A stretch of DNA of 64,000 nt from Cryptomeria japonica (GCF_030272615.1 NC_081415.1:377099392-377163391), one strand, 5' to 3'; shown: positions 25,410 to 38,159, counted from the first letter of the stretch. A program made the numbers and translations. Notes: generated by a model from the sequence alone, not told the origin.

Positions 25410-26906
25410 TGTTGGTATTACAATAGAAAGGAGATTGTTGGCATTTCAACAAGGATATTGAGAAGGTTGTTGGAAATTGTTGATATAACTGAAGAAGGAT
25501 GATTACTGTCTTAATAATATTGTTTTGTCATTGATGTCAAGAAATTGATTTTCTGATTCAGTATGATGTTGCCATATCTTGAGAAGTATGTGTTGATGAG
25601 TATTAGGAGGTCGGTAAGTGACACAGAAAGAATGTGATGATAAAGGGGAGATATAAGTTATTCAATGGGCAACTATTACCGAGTTAGACAATGTTGAGAT
25701 CATGTTGTTTTGATTGTTTTGATATCTTACACATGTTGTTGATTATAAGTTTAATATTGTATTATGTCACCGAGCAAGGAACCTAGTCGGTAAACCCCAA
25801 GGAACCTAGTCGGTAAACCCTAAGGTTATCAATATCGATTAAAGAAGGCAGAATGTCTACCAAGCAAAGTTAAGTATTAACCGAGTAACAATCGAGTTAT
25901 AATAGATCGCATTGGATGGATAAAAGCATTATTTAATGAAGGATGTTGATGAGTTGGAGATGAATAAATGATTGGTATGCCGTGCAAGAAGTTTGTTAAG
26001 AATCTATGGCAATGAAAATCAAGAGGAAGATCTACAGCATAGATTGAACCGCAATAACCTAGCACAAGTTCCTAGGAAGGAATGCAAGTTCCAAGGCAAG
26101 GTAAAACATTTTCAGATCAAAGGATACATTGAACCTAGTCAAGTTTGAAGATTTGATGGCTAAGATTGATCATGGGAAATGTGATCAAGGAGATTAAGCG
26201 GTTAGAAATTGTTTATAAATACGGAATTGTTGATAAACACTACATGTGGGAAAATGTATGCACAGTGATGCTACAGGAATGTTTACCGAGCTCAAAAGCT
26301 TGAAGATCTGATTGAAGAACAGATTGAGAAGCCCAACAAGCCCATCAAGGGACTAGATAAGTCTTATGACAAGATTGTTTTGAGCAAATAAGAATCTGCT
26401 TTAGCATTTCAGATGTGAAGTTACAGATATATTTTATTACTGTTGTTTATTTTGTAAGTGACAGGAAATCTCTTAACCGAGTGGACCTAACAGTCTTATT
26501 TGTAAACCCTCTAGCAAGGTAACATTCTAAATGAGTGTTTGAAATCCTTTGACAAGGTCACTTCTAACAAAGTGCAAGACTCTAACAAGTCTGAGGAAAA
26601 TCACTTAACCGGGTCACATCTAGCAATGTGTTTGTAATCTTTAATGGGATTTGCTTTTAACCAAGCATACTCTAGAAGGGTATATTTCTTAGTGGGTTCG
26701 AAATCCCACAGTGGTTTTTCCCTATTTGGGTTTCCACGTTAAATCCGGTGTTATATGTGTTGTGATGTTATCTGTTCATAAGTTTGAATATTTTACAGTT
26801 TTGGTTATGTATTCTGAAGTATAAGCTACCGAGGTTGAATCTGTTGAATATATTGAAGATTAAGTTTGTATGATTCACCCCCCCCCCCCCTCTCATCTTA
26901 TTTACT
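25410..26906 (+). repeat. Copia-type LTR (about 1.5 kb)
   Basis: It starts with TGTTGGTATTAC at 25410 after a GGAGAC tract. A second similar start, GGAGAT then TGTTGGCATT, lies at 25436. It contains TTGTCATTGATGTCAA near 25530, also found in the copia LTR at 18553, and ends with 13 C (26878-26890) and CTCTCATC, like the other copia LTR end. An initiator-tRNA-type primer site follows. The two LTRs are related in style but differ widely in sequence. Confidence 0.7.
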
Positions 26907-26908
26907 AT

Positions 26909-26920
26909 TAGCATCAGAGC
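26909..26920 (+). other. Primer-binding site of a truncated copia element
   Basis: TAGCATCAGAGC matches the plant initiator-methionine primer site TGGTATCAGAGC at 10 of 12 positions and follows the LTR directly. It identifies the LTR as a 5' LTR. No gag or pol follows, so the internal region is truncated. Confidence 0.75.
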
Positions 26921-27920
26921 TTTACAGAGACTAATTAGGAGTATTATGCATATTGATGTTATTCAACCTTGTACGAGCCCATTTCAAGAAATGTTTGTAC
27001 TTAGAACTCATATGATTATATTAAGTGTAGAGGGAAGTTAAAGAGTTAATGTGCAAGATACACTCTTTTGTGCTCTTATATACTATGTATGCTCCTCAAT
27101 GCTCTTAATTGTTCTAGTATGCTCTTGTATTCCTTTGTGTCCTCACATATGTGTTGTGAGAATTTATATTCTTGTGAGAGATTGTCTTACGGATATTGCA
27201 TGGATTGATGCTTATTTCTTATGTATGTTTGGTGCCTATTGTGTATTCATTGGGTGTTCATTGTATTTCATGTGTGTGTTGGACAGGTGTCAAATATGGA
27301 GTAAAAGAGAAGGGTGAGTTTCCAGAGAGGTTTGAGTCTCTACTTTAACTCATCTACCAGTAGTCGGCCCTAAAAGATCTTTGGCCAAAGCTCTATTAAT
27401 TACTTAGTATATGCTTGCTAAGTGAATCATTATATTTTCCCTCTCTTCCATATCTTAGTGTCGTTACAATAGCATCATAGATTGTAGATACACTAAGTTG
27501 CACCAGATTCCATCCCCTGCCAATTTTGAGTTGCTAGAGTTTCTCATGCAGGGTCAGCAGTTCTTCATGTCAGGAAGAGCTTCGGGGAAACATAAATGCT
27601 TCGCGGCTGGGTGCTTAAGCATTCTGGCAGTTTTCTCGCCCGTGATGTAAGTGTGGGAGATAGATGTTGTAAGTCCTGGTTAGGATGATATTCAACTTTG
27701 TTTTAGATAACTCATTGGATTTGACTTTATGGTCTTTTGTAACATAAGTAATTTTCATTATGTTTACCCAATCTTTGGGCTTATGTAATCAACACATTGT
27801 GTTGAATTGTAACATTATGTAACTACTTTTTGGTATATTGAGCATAATGGGTTATCCAATAAGTGAATTCCTAATTATGTGTAAAATTATTGTAATTATG
27901 CAATTAAATATTTTGATAAT
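26921..27920. other. Non-coding stretch after the copia primer site
   Basis: A hydrophobic open frame (27051-27317) has no recognisable motif and is not supported as a gene. The rest is AT-rich. The part up to about 27350 may be leader of the truncated copia element (inference). Confidence 0.4.
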
Positions 27921-28960
27921 ATGGAGGTCTTTACATATCAACCTTTGGTAAGGAATGGAGATGTTTGTCTTGACCATTTTTGGTCTGAACAATTCCAACC
28001 TCTTAAGCCTAGAAGTGACGCTCTTTTTCAATCTTATCGAAGATGGAAGAATGACATGATTTTATTCTTGAGTAAACCTAGAAATTTAACACTTATTCTT
28101 CCTCCTAGTAATGAAAATATTCCTTCTCCTAAGGATTATCTCCCTCCTCCTCCTAGGGATAATATCCCTCTTCCTCCTAAGGACAAGCATATCATCAGGA
28201 TAGACCTATTCCTCCTCCTCATGATGGACCTGGTCTCCTTCCTACACCTATTCCTCCTTTATATGGTGCAGTTCCACCTCCTAAATATTACAAAGCGAAG
28301 CGTTTGGCATCTCATATTGTTCAACCTAAGAAACCTTCTCCTATGCATCCTTCCTTAAAGGAAGAGAAAATTCCTATGCCTATTGAACCTACACCTTCAC
28401 AACCTTCAACTAAAACTAAATGAAACCTTTGTGCAAGAGAACGTAGATGGAGATGTCGTGCTAGGGATCGTGAACTTGCTTCTCAAACAATCTCCTCCTC
28501 GAAGACACCAACTATTGACATAATAAGATTTCCTCAACCTTCTCCTAACCAAGATGTTCAATCTAAATATCCAAGACGTAAAATGATTGAGACAAATGAT
28601 GGTTCAAGTTCTATTCCTCTTAGAGATCCTATTTTTGTTAATCTTGATGAAGAAATAGAGAAGAATGTTGTTCATGATGAAAATGTTGATGCTAATAATT
28701 CAAATGATGAATATGAATATATTGATGTTGACAATGATTTATCTAAACAATTTCCAAAAGCATTAATCCTAGCTCCAAGTTACATATAAAGTGACTCATC
28801 ATTAGAGCATGGTCCTTATTTGGAACTTGTGATGGCTTCATCTATAGTACTCGAAGTGGCTCCTCTTGTACGTCATCCATCTTCCCAACATAATGATGAG
28901 AAAGGTTATGAGGCAGATGGTTTGCATGATTAGCTTCATTCATGTCGTAGATTCTCTCTC
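27921..28960 (+). pseudogene. Unrecognised proline-rich coding remnant
   Basis: A frame starts at ATG 27921 and reads VCLDHFWSEQFQPL, SYRRWKNDMILFL, then a proline-rich stretch with repeated PPPRDNIPLPPKD motifs near 28140-28185. The frame shifts around 28200 and continues in pieces (AREL- and KTPTIDI-like segments) to the acidic open frame 28583-28789, which is rich in D, E and N. A stop at 28787 is followed by more readable sequence to about 28950. The family is not recognised. It could be part of a retroelement polyprotein between gag and protease, since similar proline-rich linkers occur there, or a decayed host gene. Confidence 0.4.
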
Positions 28961-29551
28961 TCTCCCCTCTTTCTTGTTTGTGATATTCTTCTATTTGTCT
29001 CTCAATTCTTCTATTTGTTGTCCCTAGTTTTGTCTACTTGAGGATGATCAAAAGTGTTGAGATCTCTTTTTGTCTCTCCCATGTTCATTCAAAAGACACA
29101 TGTGCCCTATTTCTATGGTGGTTTTCCTTTCTTTGGGGGATGAGGAATTCTATGCAAATATATATACATGATATACACTATTTATCATAAAAAGCATATT
29201 GAACCCAAATTTAAGTGAAACCACCCCATGTTTTGTCTTCTGATCATTATCCTTTGATTTTTCCTCTTGAGGGCATATTATAGTGATAATGTGCTCGCCT
29301 TTTTAGGTGTATCCTACCTTAAATAAATTGCTCCCGATGAGGCATACGCATTCACTTTAACATGGTGGCATACACTTCGCTCAATGATCTCTCTCTTTTG
29401 CATATCTTGAGACTTAAGTGGGTAAAATTATGGATTTGTGTTGCACCTATAGCTAATCCATACGATCCAACCGGAACACTTCTGACTGGACCAATATGGC
29501 AGTCACGTGGTGCCGGCATTGCAAAGGGGTTCCGACCGAAACCCCTTTCCC

Positions 29552-29559
29552 TATATAAA
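29552..29559 (+). promoter_or_regulatory. TATA box in a promoter-like segment
   Basis: TATATAAA is preceded by an inverted repeat (AAAGGGGTT at 29523-29531 against AACCCCTTT at 29540-29548) and followed by a GC-richer segment with CATCGAGCAG. No ORF follows; 29650-29930 is T-rich. It may be the promoter of a truncated LTR. Between 28960 and 29550 nothing else can be assigned. Confidence 0.4.
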
Positions 29560-29929
29560 CCGTGAAAAGGGCCTTTTTCCCTCATTTTGCATCGAGCAGC
29601 TTAGAGTTCAGTGGGTGAGCAGGAGAAAGCGGAAAGTGTTTCAGCCGGAAGCATTTCGGAGGTAGATTTTTTGTTTGTTTTTTTAGCATTTTTTAAAATG
29701 CAATAGTAGTAATATATTAATTATTTATCTTTTTTCATAATAATGTTGTATTATTCTTTAGTTTTTTAGTTTATTTGTTTTTAATTTTTTAATAATATTT
29801 TAGCTTTAAAAAATTTTAATGTTCATTAATATATTAGTTTTAAACATTTTAATGGTTGAATTTTTTTTAATGGTTAATTATTTATAAACGTGACATACAC
29901 ATATATACAACTTTACTAGGACACCTGAA

Positions 29930-31160
29930 CACATACTAGGACATCTTAAGACACTATTAAGACATGAACGACCCCTTAATACATATGAAGATATATTTTG
30001 ACCCATTGTAGCATCCTCACATGTATAACATATAAGACCCTGTATGACACAATAAAACCCCTTAAGACCCCTTCTTACTATAATGACCCATTATGACTAT
30101 AATATTCCGTAATAATACCTTAACAGAATAATACCTTATGACCCATAATGACCCCCACTGACCCCATATGACCCCATAGGATTATATACTATCGTAAGGG
30201 GTCATATGGAGTCCTAAGGGGACACCCATGTGTTCTAACACATGTGTGGCCCCTTAGGACCCCATATGACCCCTAACAACACCATATTACCCCTTATGAG
30301 CCCATATGACCCCATAGGATCACAAATTGTCCTAAGGGGTCATATGGGGTCCTAAGGGGCCACGCATGTGTTCTAACACATGTGTGACACCTTTGGACCC
30401 CATATGACCCCTTATAACATCCTCCATCTTGGTGTAGTCAAGTCACTGGTATTGCTTAGACAAATCGGAGAGAAAATCTATAATGGCATCTTTTAGGAGG
30501 CAATAGGTAGATTTGTCATGGTTTTACATTTATTGATTTTGGTCAACTAACCATGCATGTAATGATCTACTAAGTGTTTGTGTTGTAGATGCAGATTCCA
30601 CATTTCACGTGAACAATAACATCCTAGTATGTACAACATACCCCTTAGGACCCAATATGACCATGTAGGATCACATAGTGTCCTAAGAGGTCATATGTGG
30701 TCCTAAGAGGTCGCACATGTGTGACCCCTTATGACCACATAAGACCCCTTATAACATCCTAGTATGTACAACATACCCCTTAAGACCCAATATGACCATA
30801 TAAGATCACATAATGTCCTAAGGGGTCATGTGTGGTCTTAAAGGGTCACGCATGTGTTCTAATAGATGTGTGACCCCTTAGGACCACATAAGACCCCTTA
30901 TAACATCCTAGTGTGTACAACATACCCCTTAAGACCCAATGTGACCACATAGGATGGCATAGTGTCCTAAGGGGTCGCGTGTGGTCCTAAGGGGTCACGC
31001 ATGTGTTTTAACACGTGTGACCCCTTAGGACCACATATGACCCCTTATAACATCCTAGTATGTACAGTGTACCCCTCATGGTCCAATATGACCACATAGG
31101 ATCACATAGTGTCCTAAGGGGTCATATGGGGTCCTAAGGGGTCATGCACATTCTCTAACA
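29930..31160. repeat. Satellite array, left block
   Basis: Copies of units with CCTAAGGGGTCA, CACATGTGT and GACCCCTTAGGACC recur, first as short irregular repeats (29930-30420) and then, after a unique segment of about 180 bp (30424-30605), as longer units like those right of the CACTA element. The array is interrupted at 31160 by that element. Joining 31157 to 35418 rebuilds a normal unit. Confidence 0.9.
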
Positions 31161-34100
31161 CACTAATACATTTTTCCTAAAATTCTAAAGGTGGTTTCTG
31201 ACGGAGAAGTTATATTGTGAACAAATTTGATTTTTTTTTGAAACATTGCCCGCATTTGTCGGAATTCCGACGATCATTAAATATATGTTTGTGGCAGAGA
31301 AGGAATTGGCAACGAAGTTTGTGTTTTTTACAAAAAGTTCCCGCGTTCATCTAAATTCTGACAATAGCGGGCATTACTTATAAAAAAAAGAAAAATACCA
31401 AGACATTTCAAATGATTTCCGTGGCCTCTTCCCATTCTCTCGTTGCTGCCCCAACAGCGTATTCCCACCCACAGTTCCACCTCTATTTGCTAGAATCCCC
31501 CAGCATTGCCTCTGCCACTACTCATTGCTTGTTCCTGGTCATAGTTGTTTAGGCAGGAACCACTCATGGTCAAGCGGTTAACTAGTTTTTGTTCGATTTT
31601 ATGGTGGAATTTTCCTGCAGGAACTAGAACAAAGCACTGCAGAAGGAACTGGTTTTTGTTCGATCTTTCACTCGGTCATAGAAGGAACTCAAACAAGGAT
31701 TGAAGGCCCCCCACTTCATGGCCGCGGAAGGAACAATATAGTGACAAACCCCAGCCACGACCGATTTTTTCTAGGCAGAGGAAGAGGCATAATATATCAC
31801 GAATAAGTTGGTCATTGAAGCATTGTTGGGGGTAATTGCCGAGTCCAAACCCAACATTCCCAGCCCCCCCACCCCCAAGTGTTGGGCATTGGCATTTACC
31901 AATAGTGATCATCTGGGTCGGCCTCAAAGCGGACATGCAGGGAGAGGTTTTTTCTTATCTTAACACTTTTTGTTTTCATGTACATTTGAATGAAGTAGAC
32001 CACAGCTACAATTGTTATGGAACTCGGGAAGCTGCTTGAAATTTCATATTGATCAACCTTGTGAGTAAACCATGGCTCCATTAGGTTTGCCCTAACAATT
32101 TCAGCACCATCCATGATTAGTCCAACATCTTTCATGATTAACAGTAGCGAACTTATCCAATGTCACATAACACCATGCAATGAAACTTAAGACATAACTC
32201 ATTATTCTTCTGTATGAGATTTTTTAACCAAGATTATCATATTTCAGCTTGTGTGATAAGTTTTGGCATGGGAATCAACTAATAGACAACATAGATATTT
32301 ATCATCAACCTCCTTTTTTTTCACCAAAGCGATAAAAATTTATTAAACACAACGAGAATTATAGAGCAAGAAAGTAGATACATAACCTAATCTAATCTCC
32401 ATTTTCATAACCTAAGAAGGTAGATACAAATAAATAATCTTGAAAGAATTGCATATGAAGGGCACTATTAGAAAAGAACTTATGTACCATGCTAGTCTAT
32501 GTAGCTACTACTAATTATTGCATATAAATAGATACATGTGTTAGAATGTGTTGAAATAGTAGCTAGCCCGAATAGGACAGGCCCTATAAATGTAACTTGT
32601 AATTTGATTTGACCCTAATTGGGTGATGTAACTTGTGGTCCTATATTGAATGTAACTTGTAGATGGGGTGATGTAACTTTTGGTCCTATATTTAATGTAA
32701 CTTGTAATTTGGTCTGAATGTAACTAAGGATAAATATTCAAAAAGTATAATAATTACACTAATACATATATCACTCTCATGCCTTCCTTAATTTGATATA
32801 AGGTCCCTCTATCTTGTTAATGCATGATAGCCCTGGTAAGATAAATGATCAAATGAGAGATAAATGAAATCTCTCATTCAATCATCTATCCTATCAATAA
32901 ACTATGATGAAGACTTCAAGCTATTGTTCCTTCATTTGATCGATGATCATTCTTAAATTTGTATATATTCAACCATACTTGAAAAGTTCAATCAATGCTT
33001 AACTACTAATAATTATCGGTTGTAAATCTCATAGCACAGAATACCGATTGGTATCAATTTTCATTAAGACCAATGCACTCTGATTAATATCGGTTAACAT
33101 ATTAACTATGAACACCGATTGTTATCAGGCTTAACCAATGCACTCCTATTAATATCGGTTAATATATTAACTATGAACATTGATTGTTATCGGGCTTAAC
33201 TAATACATATTGATTTGTATCGGTTGTCTTGCATATGATAGACATGTCGATTAAGTATCAGGTGGTTTGTTAAGTGATATACACCAATTTAGGTTTCTAT
33301 CCTCCTCCTTTGTTGACATCCCCTCCCCCATTGTCTAATATATTTATGACTTTTCCAACAAATTTTAATATCACAACAAGAGATAATTTTGTATGAGTTT
33401 CTTAAAGCCAACTTTATTACTCTTCCCTTGAAAATTGAAGAAAAAACCATAAACAAAATTAGGACAATCCTTTTTTCAAGCATCATCAACTATTCCAATA
33501 ATGAATGTCATGATTCGAAGATTAAAATTCAACAACTTATTGTAGTTCTAGTAACATTTAAATAATAGGTGACAATGAGTTATACACTCATCATATCCCT
33601 TCTAAATGTCATTTAAATAATAGTTGACAATGATTAATAGGATCACTCATTGGATCCATTCTTCCTTGTGGATGTTAGTATAACCTAAGTTTGATAAGAT
33701 TTTGGAATAGTTCCCCTTGAGAACCCAATTGGGTGAGTATTGTTACAAAACAAAGTTGAAGAAATGACATTGTGTCATGGTGAATTATGTGCTTCCCTGT
33801 GAGCTCTATATCAATACTCTAGTGACTAAGAACCTCTAATTAGTTTCTTAATTCCCCAAAACTCACCTTCAACAATGAGATGGCTAGCTAGAGACACAAC
33901 TAGCTTTAAAAACAAAATCTCTCCTCCCCAAAATTGCTTGTTTCTGAGAAATTTCAACTTTGGATGTTGCAAAGGTTGCTCACTTTCTCAAGTAGCATCC
34001 TCAACTATATCTATTTGGAATGCATTACCCAAACAGCGCAATCGATCAGTCACACATGAAGTTCCACGAGTGTGATCATTTTCAAATCCTAATATTATTT

Positions 34101-35414
34101 CTATCTCATCAACCTCTAGAGGAGCCACCTGACCTGGCCCCACCCAAACCAAGATCCATTCTTCCCACTTTTCAAGAATGTATTTCTATTCACTATCTTG
34201 CGGTTTCCCTCATGAATTTTCAATTATAGTGTAGAGTTCTTCATGAAGGACACCACCACATCATCTAGAATATATGCTTCAATTTCTTTCTTTGATTTTG
34301 TCTAAGGGAGTGCTTGCTGAATAGTCATGGGGGGGTGAGGTAATTCTTGAAATCACCCTTCTATTGCGAGATTGTGTGCATAACCTCTTGGTCTTCTGGA
34401 AGCCGAAAAGTACTTCGAGTCTGCCAACTCTAGTTCCACACTATAGAAATTGTCAGATATTGCCTTCCAAATATCCTTCGATGCAAAAGCATCATTCTCA
34501 TAATAGAAAAAATGTGGTCCTTGCATGAACACATTGATTTCCTCCAAGTGTGGCCCAATAGGTTTCCCAGGAACTCCAAAACCAATTAGTCCCTTAGGAC
34601 ATAAATTAGAGACATCACATCACACACTCTAGACATTGTTTGTTTGTATTGCATACTCTCTATGTATTTATCACCCTTTAACACTGTCCTCTGCTTTTCT
34701 CCAATTGCTCTCTTCTAGGCAGCTGATGAGCTTGTTTCCATGTCATTCAAGATAATGCTTGCTTGCTTGCTTTCTTTTATGAAATTTACATGTGCACGAG
34801 TCTTCAACTTGTATCTTCTGCTACTGCACAGCTATAAATTATAATTCACACTCAGACGATAATAAAATAAAATAAGCATTTGTAAAGAAAATATTTAGTC
34901 ATTGGATGTTACATATTATCTGATGGAAAGATCCTAGACAATTCTTGAAGAAAGGAAACATCATTGATAATCTTTTTTTGCAAATAAAACTGAATCAAAT
35001 AAATAAAAAATGTTTTATGCAATTTTTAAAAGTAGAACTTGTTCAATGCTTTCATGCACCAACGACAAAGCCATCAGATCCACAGTATATGATACAGTCA
35101 GAATTTCGATGACAACCAAAGAACATCCGACAAGGATGTTGTATATCTGACATCACTTCCATGTCGGACTGTCATCGAGGAGCAAACATGGTATCCGTCG
35201 GAATTTTGATGGTAATCTGTGTAATTTTATGGTCGAGGGAGCAAATATAGCCATCATTGGAAGAGTTCATAAATTTGTCAGAAGTCCAATGCCAATGACA
35301 TCATCGGAAAGACTGACGATGAGTTTTCGACGGTTAAATTTGTCGAAAGTCTGACATTTTATCATCGGACTACCGATAATTGTCTGTCAAAAATTAGGCC
35401 CAAATGTACTAGTG
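31161..35414. mobile_element. CACTA (EnSpm-like) transposon, non-autonomous, flanked by ACA duplications
   Basis: The left end reads CACTAATACATTTTTCC and the right end, on the other strand, CACTAGTACATTTGGGCC. Both are followed by related bases. Target duplications of 3 bp (ACA at 31158-31160 and 35415-35417) flank it, as expected for the CACTA superfamily. Subterminal regions contain many TCGGAATT- and GTCGGA-type motifs (31255-31270, 35100-35390) of the kind CACTA transposases bind. Inside are ATCGGTT-type repeats (33010-33230) and TGTAACTTGT repeats (32590-32720). No transposase is recognised. It carries a DRM gene fragment at 34002-34640. Confidence 0.9.
34002..34640 (-). pseudogene. Captured fragment of a DRM-type DNA methyltransferase gene
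   Basis: Read right to left the - strand gives LIGFGVPG near 34590, then GPHFFYYENDAFASKDIWKA (about 34466-34525), VELELADSKYF, and SASRRPRGYAHNL near 34370. After stops and a frame change it gives ILEKWEEWILVWVGPGQVAP (about 34130-34190), LGFENDHTRG near 34080 and LGNAFQIDIV ending near 34002. These blocks occur in this order in plant domains-rearranged methyltransferases (DRM), which deposit de novo cytosine methylation in RNA-directed DNA methylation. The part that would hold the cofactor-binding FSGIGG motif and the catalytic PC pair is absent. The fragment lies inside the CACTA ends, so gene capture is inferred. At least two stops and one frameshift make it non-functional. Confidence 0.8.
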
Positions 35415-37870
35415 ACACATGTGTGACCCCTTAGGACCCCATACGACCCCTTATACCATCCTAGTATGTAGGATCACATAGTGTCCTAAGGGGTCATATG
35501 TGGTCCTAAGTGGTCACACATGTGTGACCCCTTAGGACCATATAAGACCCCTTATAACATCTTAGTGTGTACAATGTACCCCTTACAATGCAATATGACC
35601 ACATAGGATTACATAGTGTCCTAAGGGGTCATGTGTGGACCTAAGGGGTCACGCATGTGTTCTAACACATGTGTGACCCCTTACGATTACATATGACCCC
35701 TTATAACATCCTAGTATGTACAACGTAACCCTTAGGACCCAATATGACCACACAAGATCACATAGTGTCTTAAGGGGTCATGTGTGGTCCTAACGGGTCA
35801 TGCATGTGTTTTAAAACATGTATGGCCCCTTGGGGTCATGTGTGGTCCTAAGGGGTCACACACGTGTTTTAAAACATGCATGACCCCTTAGGACCACATA
35901 TGACCCCTTATAACATCCTAGTATGTACAACGTACCCCTAAGGACCCAATATGACCATGTAGGATCACATAGTGTCCTAAGGGGTCATATGTGGTCCTAA
36001 GGGATCACGCATGTGTTCTAACACATGTGACCCCTTAGGACCACATATGATCCCTTATAACATCCTAGTGTGTACAACATACCCCTTATGACCTAATATA
36101 ACCACATAAGATCATATAGTGTCATAAGGGGTCATATGTGGTCCTAAGGGGTCACGCATGTGTTCTAACACATGTGTGACCCCTTAGGACCACATAAGAT
36201 CCCTTATAACATCCTAGTGTGTACAACATACCCCTTAGGACCCAATATGACCACATAGGATCACATAGTGTCCTAAGGGGTCATGTGTGGTCCTAAGGGG
36301 TCACGCATGTGTTCTAACACATGCATGACCCCTTAGGACCACATAAGACCCCTTATAACATCCTAGTGTGTACAACATACCCCTTAGGACCCAATATGAC
36401 CACATACGATCACATAGTGTCCTAAGGGGTCATGTGTGGTCCTAAGGGGTCACGCATGTGTTCTAACACATGCATGACCCCTTAGGACCACATAAGACAC
36501 CTTATAACATCCTAGTGTGTACAACATACCCCTTAGGACCCAATATGACAACATAGGATCACATAGTGTCCTAAGGGGTAATGTGTGGTCTATGGGGTTA
36601 CACATGTGTTTTAACACGTGTGACCCCTTGGGACCACATATGACCCCTTATAACATCCTAGTATGTACAACGTGCCCCTTATGACCCAATTTGACCACAT
36701 AGGATCACATAGTGTCTTAAGGGGTAATATGGGGTCTTAAGGGGTCGCATATGTATTCTAACACATGCATGACCCCTTAGGACCCTATATGACCCCTTCT
36801 AATATCCTAATATGTACAACATATCCCTTAGGACCCCATATGACCCCTTATAACATCCTAGTATGTACAACATACCCCTTATGACCCAATATGACCATGT
36901 AGGATCACATAGTGTCTTAAGGGGTCATATGTGGTCGTAAGGGGTCATATGTCGTCCTAAGGGGTCACACATGTGTGACCCCTTAGGACCACATAAGACT
37001 CCTTATAACATCCTAGTGTGTACAAAATACCCCTTAGGACCCAATATGACCACATAGGATCACAAAGTGTCCTAAGGGGTCATGTGTGGTCCTAAGGGGT
37101 CACACATGTGTTATAACACATGTGTAACCCCTTAGGACCACATATGACCCTTATAACATCCTAGTATGTACAACGTACTCCTTAGGACCCAATATGACTA
37201 CATAGGATCACATAGTGTCCTAAGGGGCATGTGTTCCTAAGGGGTCATATGTTCTCCTAAGGGGTCACACATTTGTTCTAACATATGTGTGACCTCTTAG
37301 GACCCCATATGACTCTTTATAACATCCTAGTATGTACAACATACCCCTTACTACCCAATATGAACATGTAGGATCTCATAGTGTCCTAAGGGGTCATATG
37401 TGATCCTAAGGGGTCACGCATGTGTTCTAACACATGTGTTACCCCTTAGGACCACATAAGACCCCTTATAACATCATAATGTGTACAAAATATCCCTTAT
37501 GACCCAATATGACCACATAGGATCATATAGTGTCCTAAGGGGTCATGTGTGGTCCTAAGGGGTCACACAAGTGTGACCCCTTCAGACCACATATGACCCT
37601 TTATAACATCCTAGTATGTACAACATACCCCTTACGACCCAGTATAACCACATAGGATCACATAGTGTCCTAAGGGGCCATGTGTATTCCTAAGGGGTCA
37701 CGCATGTGTTCTAACACATGTGTGACCCCTTAGGACCACATATGACCCTTTATAACATCCTAGTATGTACAACATACCCCTTATGACCCAATATGACCCC
37801 TTATAACATCCTAGTATGTACAATGTACCCCTTGTGACCATATATGACCCCATTGCATAGATCCCCTTAA
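35415..37870. repeat. Satellite array of about 149-bp units with large inverted repeats
   Basis: The marker AGTGTC(C/A)TAAGG recurs at 36118, 36267, 36416 and 36565, giving a period of 149 bp; the next interval is 146. Each unit holds a long dyad. For example, 36124-36164 pairs with 36167-36207 with only 3 mismatches in 41 bases and a 2-bp loop. Other markers are GTGTACAACATACCCC and CCTTATAACATCC. Some units have internal deletions. Small related blocks occur at 47480-47690 and 51360-51440. Confidence 0.93.
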
Positions 37871-38144
37871 GACCACCTATTAAACATGACATTTAATATT
37901 ACTTTAAGATGTTTAAATTTCTTTCAATCTTTTTATATGCTTAAAATATCTTTTACACGTATTAATTTACATACATTGTTCTATAAATGTTTAAAATTTT
38001 CTATATGTAATTAAATATATATCTATTTCTAAATATCTTTTTTGAAAAATTGTGTCCTTTATTTCAATATTCTTCAAAGAAAAAAGATGTTAGCATATAT
38101 ATATTTACATATAAAATTACTGTAAATATTTAAGTTACCAAAAC
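37871..38144. other. AT-rich spacer after the satellite
   Basis: This stretch has low complexity with TTTAAATTT- and ATATATATTT-type sequence and no coding signal. It leads into a possible splice acceptor (TTTTCAAATTGTAG) near 38147-38160. Confidence 0.5.
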
Positions 38145-38159
38145 TTGTTTTCAAATTGT

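Noticed and set aside
27051-27317. 88-codon hydrophobic ORF after the copia primer site
   Set aside because: It is cysteine- and leucine-rich because of T-rich sequence, with no motif and no neighbour supporting it.
31836-32135. Overlapping ORFs on both strands inside the CACTA element
   Set aside because: Composition is not clearly protein-like and no domain was recognised. They could be captured gene pieces but cannot be supported.
35415-37870. Regular repeats with palindromes resembling a CRISPR array
   Set aside because: There are no constant short repeats separated by unique spacers, the 149-bp unit repeats as a whole, and the context is a plant nuclear genome.
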